From the NCBI GenBank assembly GCA_034638255.1, contig JAWPGT010000006.1, positions 744,001-808,000 of the forward strand: a stretch of DNA of 64,000 nucleotides, given 5' to 3'. The notes below the pieces were generated by a model. The model was not told where the DNA came from and searched no databases. It was given only the letters and a program-made list of their open reading frames with translations. Shown here piece after piece: positions 47,831-59,101 of this stretch. Each line of letters opens with the position of its first letter. Positions within the stretch are counted from its first letter, which is position 1. The translations under genes and the position numbers were made by a program. This DNA is from Coprinus comatus (lineage: Eukaryota > Basidiomycota > Agaricomycetes > Agaricales > Agaricaceae).

Positions 47831-48600
47831 ATGGTTAGTATCGTCCTTTCATTCGTAAGTATTCAATTTTTTTTCTTATTAAAGACACAATGATGAGTAG
47901 TCCTTTAAAATAGATCAGACATGCTGAAAGCACAGAAAATTCGGTTATTTTCCCCACAAATGCCCAACAATAAGTTCAAGCTTCTGACTCTTCTCGCGCT
48001 TTAGGTAGCAATCTGGACAGGATGGCGAGAGTCATCACTTTCTACAGATGGAATAAATGTAAGCCCTCCAATTTCCTAGTATAATGGCACTAGAGTCTAG
48101 TACTGATATTAGGGATAAAAACAGCAATCACAAGCACTCGCTAGTGCATTATCAACGAACAAAAGAAGAATCACTCACATCTATACTTCAGATCTCATTC
48201 GCGGAGAAACCACTGCTCGTATTGTTTATGATGCATTACCTGATCCAAAACCTTTATTCAAAGCAACTTGGAAACTTCGTGGTCAAAATTATGGAGATGC
48301 AGAAGGACAATTATTCCGACGTGAACATCAACCTGAATGGCCAACCGATCTTGAAGAATGTTTTAAAATTGGGATTTATCCTGTTATCAAAGATAGAAAA
48401 TTGAAGTTTCCTAATGGAGAAAGTTTTTGAAATGATGCCAGTTCTTTTGAGTTGGGATCTGGAGAATAAACAGGATTGGACGTTTTATGCCCAAGGAAAC
48501 ACGTCGTTGATTCGTTTGAGACTGTCACCGAAGGTGAGCATCATATTAAAAGATAGAATGACTGACATCATTGATATTAATCACGATTCAGATCGGTGAA
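47831..48600 (+). pseudogene. Second histidine phosphatase copy, broken and truncated
   Basis: Lies 276 bp after the intact copy, same strand and same exon plan: MVSIVLSF, then IRHAESTENS (catalytic His, here RHAES not RHGES), VAIWTGWRESSLSTDGIN, QSQALASALSTNKRR, THIYTSDLIRGETTARI, LRGQNYGDAEGQLF and IGIYPVIKDRKLKFPNGESF. The last conserved bit is followed at once by TGA at 48429-48431 where the first copy continues into NDVSRRA; NDAS is still readable after the stop. The half with the second catalytic His (SHG) cannot be found downstream. I infer a tandem duplicate that lost its 3' half and gained a stop. The amount of change between copies suggests an old duplication. Confidence 0.8.
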
Positions 48601-48829
48601 AACGAAGTTGACTCCTCCCAGCGACCACGACTATCTGTTAACATTTTTGAGAAAAATAATATGGAACATTTGAATACTAAAAATTAACAAATTTCTTGTG
48701 CGTCGCGACCAATACAATGCTTTTTGGAATATTTCGATTGGCAAAGCTATTTTAATTTTAACAAAGCATGTATCTATACATTATCATTATCAAGACATGT
48801 CTGTATTAGCGGCAGCAACAGAATTTTTA

Positions 48830-51479
48830 TTATGTTCTAATGATGAGATCCAACCAAACACTTTCTCCTTTATAGTTTTCCATTGTCATGTAGTTTCGAA
48901 TCATGAAACTATCACGACCTCCTTGACAAGGACATGACAGAGATTGAAGCTTCAAAATTGATTGATGTGGTTCTACCAATTTCTTTCTTTCCCGCATTTT
49001 CTGCTGGATTGCCTCAGAAAGTGGTATTTTGCCAGGGGCCTCACTAAAAAGGCTCGGTATATAAACATTGCCACATTTTTCATCGGTCATCCATTGATCC
49101 TGCGTGCCAGGCACATGCTAGAGAGGATATAAACAAGGGTTTTGGAAGTAGCTTAGAAACACGCACATTGCGGATAGTCTCATAAGTGATACCTGTTGTA
49201 GTTGGGATTTCGTCTGAGACAGAGGCGATTGCCAACAAACCGTAGAAAACCTCATAAATGTTCTCATCACGAAGCTCATAGATGGATTCCATAGTGACAA
49301 TGGTTGTGTCTTCGATTACAATAACAACAAGCCAAAACTTGATATTGAAAATTTAACATACCGAGCAGTGCTTGTTAAACATTCGCACACTCACCAGTTC
49401 CAATACTCTAGAGTATAAGTAATAGTCTGGGTGAATTGTCCAATCACCAATCAACAGTGGGGGCATCGAAAGGCCATCTGGCCTTGCACTAAATTGCCAG
49501 GGACATGATGTGTCTATAGTGGAAATAACAGAACATTCCGTTGGCCACTCATGAGTGCATTGGAGCGCGGTTGTTAGCATAGTCAGTCGAATAAAATAAT
49601 TGCGTATATTTGAAAATTCTGTTTCGTCAGGAGATGCCAGTTGGATATTCCCGATTTTGTATTGTCCTATCAATAAGCATAAGTGTAAATAAGGCCATGA
49701 AGAGTTTTGGCATACCATTCATCATACCATACTGGATGCGCCGAGTATTCAGCACATATTCCTCCCTCGTGTCGTCCTGGCTCATGTGATATGTACCAGA
49801 ACGAGACTTATCTGTCAGAAAATCGGCAAAGGACTTATGCCAATAGGTAGGTAACCGTTCGAGATCATCATGATGAAGTACAGAGTTCAATTTGTGAAGA
49901 GCACCAAGTGCTTGATAGATGGTAAGTTGTAAGAAGTTAACCATAACCACGAAAAATTCTGAGTCGGAGAAGTACTCCCATTGACTAATTGCCAAAAGCA
50001 ATTTCTTTGTAATGGGAAAGACATCTTCCGGAACTGTTGACATGATGAAGGAGTACAGACCATCCAAGCTTGAAAAGGGATTCCGTTTGATTGCAGGATA
50101 TACACTTTGTTTCTCCCTTTCCCCTTCAATAACGCCGACAACTTGATCTAAAAGTGTCCGAGGGTCCTTGTAGTCCGGATCATCAATGAACCTAATGACT
50201 GTGGCAGCAAAAGCGAAAAGACCACCGGCACCACCAGCAACAGTCAAAAACTGGCTCTCGGTTGGCCATTGATATGATGTAGGGATGGAAAGAGGATTTT
50301 TGAGTCGAATTTCGGCAAATTCGGATCGTAGGTACCGTTCGACATCAGCACAGGATTCATCTGAGTCAATCAGGATTTCTTCCATCTTGTAAGTTGTCAC
50401 AATCTCAGGCCGTGCAAACATGGCTTCCAGATGATATTTAGGGCGACTGCTGACAAGCCAACGCAAAGGAGCAGTTGGGTGATTGGTGACAAAAGAGGCA
50501 ATGAGTTGGATGATTTCGCATTGTTCTCGTTCACCTTTGCATTCATCAAGTCCATCTATGATAATGATAATTGGCTGTGTTTCCGAGTATACGTTCTTGT
50601 TAACAAAGGGTTGAGTGATGAAGCGGGAGAATTGGGTTTTCATTGCACGCTCGGGAAGTTTGGGGTCATTGGTAAGTTAGAGAATAGGTAATCTCGGTAG
50701 GAATTGCAACGCGTAGAGAGCTGATACGCAATGGTAGTGAAGAGACGATGAGGGTCGCTACGCTCTCCTGACACATCCAATCGCCAGAAGAAAAACGAGG
50801 CACCTGGCGCGACCTCTTTGTCAAGGAATATGGACTCTGCTGTAGATTGCATAACAGCGGATTTTCCGACTCCTGCTGGACCTTTCAACCATAAAAATGA
50901 CCTCTCTCTCGCTTCAGGATTGACTACCCACTTCAACAATCGCTGTCTGAGTGCAACTCTAGTCTCGGGATGACACAGAGGAGGCGGATCACGTCCTGAA
51001 GAATCGAAATCTGCATCAAGTACGGTGCGTTTCAGGAGGGTTTTTACTATAGGTATCGAATGTCACGTTTGGTAAAGGACTACCTGTCAAGGATACTCAC
51101 ATGTCTTTTTATCAACCTCAACAGTGGTGGATGACATGACGGGATTATTGATTATAAAGCCAGAGGCGTGGTTGAAGAAGGAGTTAAAGTTGCTGCTCGT
51201 TTCCCCGTTTGTGCCTCTATGAACGATCACAGAGTTCGATTTGGATTGTGAATTTCCAACAGTCGGATATGATGCCAGTGGGTGTGTAACGGAGACAAAC
51301 TCTTTGCATTGTTCCGAAACACCTTGATTAGCTACTACTGGCAATGTAGAGGTGGGTGCATCGTTGTCCGAGCTCAAAGACAAGAGCCAAGCTGTTGATC
51401 CGGTTTTACGACGATTAGATTCGAGAGGATTGTTCCTAGCAGATGATGTTACTGTATGGACTTGTTTTACTTTGGTCAT
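48830..51479 (-). pseudogene. NACHT (STAND) NTPase copy 1, one frameshift
   Basis: NACHT proteins are signal-transducing NTPases; fungal members act like NLR immune or heterokaryon-incompatibility receptors. The first exon (ATG at 51479, MTKVKQVHTVTSSARNNP) holds a Ser-rich part and the motif FFNHASGFIINNPVM before KKT and an intron. Then TLLKRTVLDADFDSSGRDPP, CHPETR, Walker A GPAGVGKSAVMQ, FFFW, then YRDYLFSN where the frame slips one base (about 50660-50685) before NDPKLPERAMKTQ. Walker B IIIIIDGLDECKGE, SSRP, the WHD-like FPITKKLLLAISQ and WHKSFADFL follow. After an intron in MMN|GQYKIGNIQL and another in ELV come MESIYELRDENIYEVF and the C-terminus ENYKGESVWLDLIIRT, ending at 48830. No WD40, ankyrin or TPR repeats. 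The single break in an otherwise kept frame means recent inactivation or an assembly error. Confidence 0.82.
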
Positions 51480-51729
51480 CGTAGGTTAACCAGAGATGGA
51501 GTTGAGACTGTTGGAGATGGTTATGAGCTGTTGGCCGGGGAGTTGGTGACCCACGAGACAATGACGTATTAAAAATACATCGAGAGTTCACATGCCACAG
51601 TGCACAGTGCACACAGCATGGAGCACATTTGCGTTGGCTGTGTTTGCCTAGTATTTCCAGGTGAAGGAGACCAATGTTTTAATCGGCATGGGCAGTGTAC
51701 CTGCAAATATTACACATAGAAACATCTAT

Positions 51730-54507
51730 TTATTCTCTTGAATGTGAGTGATACGTAATACGGAGGTCCCACCAAAAGCTTTCTCCTTTATAATCTTCTA
51801 CTGCCACGTAATTTCGGACTATGACATAATCACTGTTCCACCCTCGCGGAGACTTAAGCTTGACAACTGATTGGTGAGGATCTACCAATCTCTTTCTTTC
51901 TCCCAACTTCCGCCAAACTGCATCAAAAAGCTCATCGGGCCCGTAAGTGACTTGAATGATCGGTATATAAATACTGTCACATTTTTCATCATACCACAAC
52001 ATATCGTCCCAGAGGTTCAAACACTAGAAAGAACAAGGATTCTAATAAAAAGACCAAACACATACAACTTATGTAAAGTAGTATCACATACCTGGATAGT
52101 GTCATAAGCAGTGTTGGTAGTAGTCGAGGTTTCGCCCGAGGCAGAAGAGATGACCAGCAAACCACGACTATGTAACTGAATGTCCTCAACACAAAGCTCA
52201 TAGACATCCTCCGTAGCAGGATCAATACTCGGATTTTCGATCGTAACGTCAAGATACCGAACCTTAGTGTTGATTACTCACTGAACAGCACGTGTCAACT
52301 GTTGCACACTCACCAGTTCCAATACTCTAGAAAAGAAGGCAAATCCTGGGTGAATTTTCCAATCAATGGCCAAAGGTTCAGATTTGATATGGTGTTCGCT
52401 CCGGGGAGAGAGTGAATTAACGGTATCAATCCTCCAAAACTGAGTGATGCATCTGAGCATAACTGATAGCATCCTCAGTCGGATGAACCGGTTGTTTATA
52501 TTTGAAAATTCTGTTTCGTCGGGAGATGCCAGTAAAATATTTTCGATTTGGTATCGTCCTATCGATGTAGGAAAGCACATAAGAAATGCAGACAAGATCA
52601 TGAAGAATGCTAGCATACCATTAATCACCTCACACTGGATGCGTCGGATATTCACCCTATATTCCTCTTCCATATCATCCCAGCTCATGAAATATATACC
52701 AGAACGAGACTTGTCTTGCAGGAAATCGGCAAAGGATTTGTGCCAATATGTAGGTAGCCACCCGGGATCATGGCGATGAAGTACAGAGCTCAGTTTATGA
52801 AGAGCACCAAGTGCTTGGTGGGTGGTAAGTCGCAAGAAATTAACTACAACCGTGAAAGTTGTTTCCACCACACGGCCTCCATCAAGGATTATGAGAAGCA
52901 ATTTCTTCGTAATGGGAAAGACATCTTCTGGAACTGTCGACATAATAAAGGAGTACAGAGCATCCAGGTTTGAAAATGGATTCCGTTTGGTTGTGGAATA
53001 TACGAGGTTAAGTTGTTTCTCCCCTTCGTCTTCATTTGCATTTTCAATAAGGCCAACAACCTGATTCAAAAGTGTTTGAGGGTCCTTGTAGTCCGGATCA
53101 TCGATGAACCTGATAACTGTGGCAGCAAAAGCGAAAAGACCACCGGCACCACCAGCAACAGTCAAAAACTGGCTCTCGGTTGGCCATTGATATGACGTAG
53201 GGATGGTAAAAGGATTTTTGAGGCGGATTTCGGCGAATCCAGATCGCAGGTACCGTTCGACATCAGCACAGGATTCATCTGAGTCAATCAGGATTTCTTC
53301 CGTCTTATAAGTTGTCACAATCTCAGGCCGTGCAAACATGGCTTCCAGATGAGATTCGGGGCGACTGCTGACAAGCCAACGCAAAGGAACGGTTGGATGG
53401 TTAGTGACGAAAGAGGCAATGAGTTGAATTATTTCGCATTGTTCTCGTTCACCTTTGCATTCGTCAAGTCCATCTATGATAATGATAATTGGCTGTGTTT
53501 CCGAGTATATGTTCTTGTTAACAAAGGGTTGGGTGATGAAGCGAGAGAGTTGGGTTTTCATCACACGCTCGGGAAGTTTGGGATCATGAGCCAACTCAGA
53601 GAGTAGGTAATCGCGGTAGGGGTTGTAACACATAGCAAGTTGGTATGCAATAGTGGTGAAGAGACGACCAGGGTCACTGCGGTTCCCTGACGAATCACCT
53701 CGCCAAAAGAAGAATGAAGCGCCTCGCACAAGCTTCTCATCGCCGAATAGGGATTCTGATATGGTTTGCATAATGGCAGATTTTCCAGTGCCAGCCGGAC
53801 CTTTTAACCATACGAATGACTTCTCTCTTGCTTCAGGATTGAGCACCCATTTCAATAATCGTTGTCTAAGTGCAACTCTAGTGCTAGGATGACATCGAGG
53901 TGGATCATCACGTTCTGAGGAATCAAAATAAGCGCCAACAGTGTATTTCAAAAGGATTTTTACTACAGGTATCGAATGTTAAGTCGGAAATGGACTGTCG
54001 TTTATCAATGATGCTCACAAGTCTTCTTATCACCATCAGCGTGATGATGAGTGTTGGATACCATGATAGGATTGTTGACTACAAAGTCAGAGGCATGGTT
54101 GAAAAATGGGCCACTAGTACTTTTCCCTCCGCTCGTACTCAATGAAACTTTAAAGAAAATATTAGTATGACGACGTGTGGATTTATATATTAATTACTTA
54201 CTTGGAACTCGAGCCGGCTGGCCCGAGATGGCAGTGGATTTGATTCTAGCGCTCCCAAGTCCCATATTTCCCAAATCATCATCTATCCCAATTGTAAATA
54301 TTTCAAGTTCAGGCAAGGGATACAGGAAATAAATATACCTTCATTAACAATCTCAGAGTTCAATTGAGATCGTATTCCAAAGGTCAGAACTGATAATTGT
54401 GTAGCAGAGACGGACTCTTCAAGTTGTACCTCACTATCATGGCGAGGTACTATTGGATTTTTGGTGATTGAGGACGTTGTTATATGAACTTGATCTTCCC
54501 TGGTCAT
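51730..54507 (-). CDS. NACHT (STAND) NTPase copy 2, intact
   Basis: Same plan as the copy 250 bp downstream on the strand, but with an open frame. Exons: MTREDQVHITTSSITKNPIV from 54507; DDDLGNMGLGSARIKS; then GGKSTSGPFFNHASDFVVNN and PIMVSN... ending KKT; then a long exon (53951-52330 or so) with SSERDDPPRCHPSTR, Walker A GPAGTGKSAIMQ, Walker B IIIIIDGLDECKGE, SSRPESHLEAM, the Gly-rich VAGGAGGLFAFAATVIRF, TVPEDVFPITKKLLL, and WHKSFADFLQDKSR. After a small intron (GTATGC...GATAG) come YQIENILLASPDETEF and RVLELV, then VRYLDVTIENPSIDP and finally LWDDMLWYDEKCDSIYIP to RNYVAVEDYKGESFWWDL, ending at 51730. About 900 residues. The C-terminal part has no known repeat; it replaces the ligand-sensing repeats of classic NLRs and may be the sensor. 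Function is inferred from the family. Confidence 0.85.
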
Positions 54508-54892
54508 TGTAAGTAACAGATATGGTGGGGTTGTATAATGGATAAGGATAGGGATAGGGGGTCATAAGGGGGCCATAAACTGTCAAGTTTCCCCTTTAGC
54601 TTGCTGTTATCCATTTTCAAACCAAACGATACTGAAAGTACGTTTCACCACCATCGATGGTCCTCCAGAATTCTGAATCTGAGTGTAGTTTGAATAGCGC
54701 AGAGGAGTTTTGAAAGTGGTTGATGGTAAGTATGGTCCAGGATGGTATTGCTACGACCGAGATACTATACATCTCCCAAAACTGTCACATCACATGTAGT
54801 GATTGTTGTCGATAATACTGTATCCAACCCGGTTCAACCTCACACGAATTGAAGCAAAAACTTTCGCTAGTACTACCAGTCCTTCAAATAAT
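54508..54892. other. Intergenic, about 385 bp
   Basis: Holds the NACHT copy 2 promoter and GH53 3' UTR. A GGATAGGGATAGGGGG run near 54544-54560 is the only notable sequence. No gene. Confidence 0.4.
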
Positions 54893-56218
54893 TCACGAGA
54901 ACATAGAAAAACTACTACGAGCAACACCACTACCATCCACAAGCAAATTATCCTATAAAATCAAAACAAAAAAAAATCGTAAGCATCACACGACATCTAT
55001 CACCAAAAGAGAGAGAGAGGGGGGGGGAAGAAACACGTACACTGCAACTCGAACCCAAACCTCCATTCCCAATCCATGCAGGTTCCCAATAAACAAAACC
55101 AACACCACGTCCATTAGGTAAAGACGTCAAAACATTATTGATTCCATTAACCCAAGTAACTTGTCCAGCCGCAGATATAGGAATATTTTTTTCTGTCAAT
55201 GTTACACCTGGACAACTACCTGATCCCGGCCAATCCGTTTCGACGACCATGATATCCTATGTTAAAATCAATACGGATTATTGGTGGTGAGTATGAATAT
55301 ACTGAACTTAACTGACCTTGTTAAACTTGTTAGCAATCCCAGTCAAAGTTGACTTCAAACTGCTATAAGTAGCACCCGAATTATAAAACGGATAAAAGCT
55401 AAAACCAAAGATATCAAAATCGGTAGTAGCAAACTGTCCTTGTAAAAAGATTCCATTAAAGAACCAATTAACACCAGAAGAATCCCATCCATTTGCAATA
55501 TGAACCATAATTTTAACAGAAGATCCACCATTTGCTGCTCGAACTCCATTTGCAGCTGAATGTAAAAGTTGAGAAGCTGGTGAAAACCCATTTGTTGAGA
55601 TTTTTGCTGTAGGCCAGAGGAAACCATCATTGATTTCGTTTCCGATTTGAATGAATTGGATTGGAGTTCCTTGGTTTGTGAATGCGTTTACTACATCTCG
55701 TGTGTAACTGTTGCGTATGTCTTAATTTTAGGTCTTGAGATTGTTGGAGTGGAAGTAGGACTTACGTCCAGATTTGTGTATTGAGACCAGCAATATCTTT
55801 AGGCCATGAAGATGGTATAGCCTGATGGGCAGGATCCGCCCCTAAATGAAACAAAAAGTCAAATAGATTAGCCAACATACGTTGAAAGTAGAAATTGAAT
55901 GAAATGAAACTTACAAGTATCACTATAATGTAAATCAACCATAATACCCAACCCAGCATTCGCAGCTCTCTTCGCCAAAGCCAAACCATAATTCAAACTG
56001 TACTGTGAATTACTGCTACTCGTCCAAATCCTAATCCTAGCAAGATTTGCACCATGATTTTTTAAAATTCTTTCAAGCGGAGTTACAGCGCCACCCGAAG
56101 TTTCACGATAAGTTCGACCTGAATTCTCGAGGTTGACAAGTGAAGAAAAATCGGCTCCTCGATAGGTAATGGCTTGAACGAAAGGTATAGCGAGAAGTAT
56201 GAGGTGGAAGAGGAACAT
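54893..56218 (-). CDS. GH53 endo-beta-1,4-galactanase, secreted
   Basis: Cuts beta-1,4-galactan side chains of pectin outside the cell. Start at 56218: MFLFHLILLAIPFVQA signal peptide, then ITYRGADFSSLVNLE. Parts: ARIRIWTSSSN, GIMVDLHYSDT with the intron after it, SSWPKDIAGLNTQIW, YTRDVVNAFTNQGTP, the acid/base Glu in IQIGNEINDGFLWP, HIANGWDSSGVNWFF, FDIFGFSFYPFYN, the nucleophile Glu in MVVETDWPGSG, and GVGFVYWEPAWIGN near the end. The last exon after the SSCS intron (DNLLVDGSGVARSSFSMFS) ends at 54893. About 345 residues, typical. Five introns, no break. A TTAAATA element about 35 bp before the ATG may be its TATA box. Confidence 0.93.
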
Positions 56219-56581
56219 CTTGGAAGGTCCAATGAGCGTGGAACTTGGGGGATATTTAAGTACGGAATATTCATGGGTGCGAGAATTATCCTTTATAGTG
56301 CTTCTCCCGGTGAAGGGGGGCCGCCATAGCAGAACATGTGATGGCTTGTCTCAACCCGCTAGCCGTTATATTTGACCGAGAGAGAGTTCAAAAAACGGAG
56401 AAACCGGAACCGGAATTCTGAGGACACTTCTCCAAGCACTCATGTGACGTTGTAGTTGTCTGAGAATTGCTACCGAGTTTGATAATCCCACTCCCATGGC
56501 TTGCAGTTGTATGGACTGTAACAGGAGGAACGAGCAGTAATATATTCAACCATAGATCACAAGGTAATAATAATAAAATAC
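56219..56581. other. Intergenic, about 360 bp
   Basis: Between GH53 start and FMO stop. GH53 promoter side; a minus ORF from 56663 to 56388 overlaps the monooxygenase 3' end and has no own signal. Nothing else seen. Confidence 0.4.
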
Positions 56582-58250
56582 TCAAAGTCTGGCCTTTCCA
56601 TCGTCGCTGATACCACATTCCAACTCTCCCAACTTGACAAGACGTCTCATCAAATCCACCCATTCTTCTATACCACCTTCACCAACACCTTCCACCCATT
56701 TCTCCGCTTCCCCATTCTTTTCCAACTTCACCCAAACCTTTCGTAGTACATCCTTTTTACTATACATTTCCTTTTCCCAATCACGTACTCGTATCACTTC
56801 TTTATGATCATCCGCTTTATCGTGAGGAACATAAACATCATCAAGCAATTCCTGTGCCCAACTCTTTGATCCAACACTCCTATTTCTTTCCGCAAATTTT
56901 GACAACAAATCCCTATAATCAAATTGTTCCAACCCTTCAAATTTATGCCAAACACGATTAACTTTTTCTTCATCTCTTAATTTCGCTTTCAACTTTTCCC
57001 ATCTCGTAACAATTTCCACCGCCTCAGCTTGTTGATCCAATCCACCACCTTCAACTCCTCTTTCCAAACTATCAAAAGCTCGTAAAACAGCCCGTGCTTG
57101 AACTTCAACCAAAGGAAATGGCGCAACACGAACTAGAAGTCCAACAAAAGTCAAAGTTTCAGGTGGATACAATGAAGAGCAAGTAAGCGGCCAAAGATGT
57201 TGAGCTAAAGGGAATAAACTATATGTAGAATTATACAATTCTTTCGGTAATGGTGGGATTGGTGGTGGTGAAGAATTTTGAATCAAAGGCGAGGAGAGGA
57301 AAGGGAAATGTTGACAGTAACCTGTAGCAAGAATACAAAAATCTACACCTTCTTCAATAGTCCCATCCTCAAAAGTGACAGTGCCAGTCGTTAAGTCATC
57401 AAAAGAGGTTACATGACCTCGATGAGTGACACCTCCCTCTTCAGAATTGGGTCCTGCCCCTGCCAAAATGATTTTATTGGCTAAGGGTCGAAGGTCGACT
57501 GCGAGATCATGTCCACTTGGTCCTGCACCTACAATAAGAATATTCTTGTCCTTGTAGGCAGGTAGAGGATGACGATAGTAAACCGAGTGTATGGCTTTAT
57601 GCGCATTGATCCAATCGCCTAAGCCAGGAAGAGAAGGATATCGTGGGATACGATGGTGTCCATTACAAACTATGACCAAATCAAAGTAATAACTTTCATT
57701 AGATGATGTTTCAACTAGCCAGCGTCGAGGACTGTTAGGTGGGCTGAGAGAGACGGACGTGATGGTAGTTTTGAATTTGATGTGAGGAGATAGGGAGAAG
57801 TAATCAGTATAATCCTTGAGGTATTGTTGCACGATGTTCGCATCAGGGAAGAGAGGAGTTCCAGGAGGGAATGAGAATGAAGTAAATGCCATTACAGGGT
57901 GCGGTAGATTCGTGGTAAGACAATCATAGAGCGGCGTCAATGGAGGGTCGGACGTTGGAGGTGCTGGAAGCCTGAACCCCTTTCTTGAGTAGGAGTTAAA
58001 TGGAAGGATATGCTGACTACATACCACACGCCACCAATGTCCTCTCTGGATTCGAAGGCAACAGGAATCCATTTATCCGATTTGAACTGCTCACTGTCGA
58101 GGACAGCCTTGATAGCTGCCAGTCCTGCCGCACCTGCACCAATAATACATATTGTTTTCTGAGACGTGCTGTATGCAAACTGAATGCCAGGATCGATATT
58201 TATGTTTGGAGTAAGATCTATGAACCTGACGTCGAGTTCAGTAGCGACAT
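56582..58250 (-). CDS. Flavin-containing monooxygenase-like protein
   Basis: FAD and NADPH-dependent oxygenase of the FMO / Baeyer-Villiger group. ATG at 58250 (MSLLNST) joined through an intron to TSQKTICIIGAGAAGLAA, the FAD-binding GxGxxG; then EDIGGVW at an exon end. The main exon has TPLYDCLTTNLPHPVMAF, VEFIVCNGHH-type VIVCNGHHRIPRYPSLPG, AIHSVYYRHPLPAYKDK, second dinucleotide site ILIVGAGPSGHDLAVDL, ILATGYCQHFPFL, and a long charged C-terminus with RDWEKEMYSKKDVLRK ending DDGKARL at 56582. The FMO/HAIHS-like motif and both GxGxxG sites are intact. The first donor used here is GTCAGG with an acceptor CATACAG; if a different pair is used the N-terminus changes by a few residues. About 530 residues. 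Substrate unknown. Confidence 0.88.
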
Positions 58251-59101
58251 GGATTTATAAAAGTTAATATACTTGGGAGTTCCATTGTCGTCGTTGATCA
58301 CAGAGTCAAGGGAGTTGTAGGTTTCTCACGATATAATGGATGCCTTTCCGTAGGATTTCCTCAAACTTTAAAATACTGATGTGCCGTTTGTTCTGGGGAT
58401 CAAATCGGGTTAGACCTATGTCGGATCTCAAAACACGCCAACTTGCTGTCGTTTCTAACCAACAATTTGGAGGAGGCCTTTTCACCCCCCCTCCAGACGT
58501 TTTGCGCGTCCTCAAACCTTGAATTTCAGACTCAGACAAATCACGTGTACATCAGAATTGCTTTCCACCCCATGTTACTATCGTATTTACGCCTCTAGCT
58601 TGTGCTCGTTTAATATTTTGCATGAAGGATATGATGAACAACAATGAGGTAGCGAATTTTGACAATGAAATAGGAGTTTAGGAGGTTGAAGAGATGACAG
58701 TGTATTGATGGGTTATACCAAACATGGAAATCCCATTTTGTAGATTTTGATGTGGTTGTGACACCAGTTGTCTACGGTTTGGAATTCTAAACTCATGTCG
58801 GAAGTCTCCGAGAAAAATAAGATTTGAGGACGAGTTTAGATTTCTAGATCCTACGGGAAGGCATCCAATATGTAATATATTGTTTGCAATGACATCACTC
58901 ATAACCTTCCCCTTCTACAGCGTTACAATAAAGTTGATTGTTCCAACTTCCGTCAGCGTCGCATCGAAGCAGAGGGTAATATCAGTCATCATTCCCTCTC
59001 ACAATCATTGAATTTATCATAACTGTTTACCAGAACACAAAATCATACAATTACAGATAGCAGGTAACAGAGCATAGAACAAAATTGTATCATCGAATTT
59101 T
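58251..59101. other. Intergenic, about 850 bp
   Basis: No convincing gene. Short ORFs at 58306-58539 and 58678-58902 (minus) have no motif and no splice support. Plain, AT-rich DNA. Confidence 0.4.
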
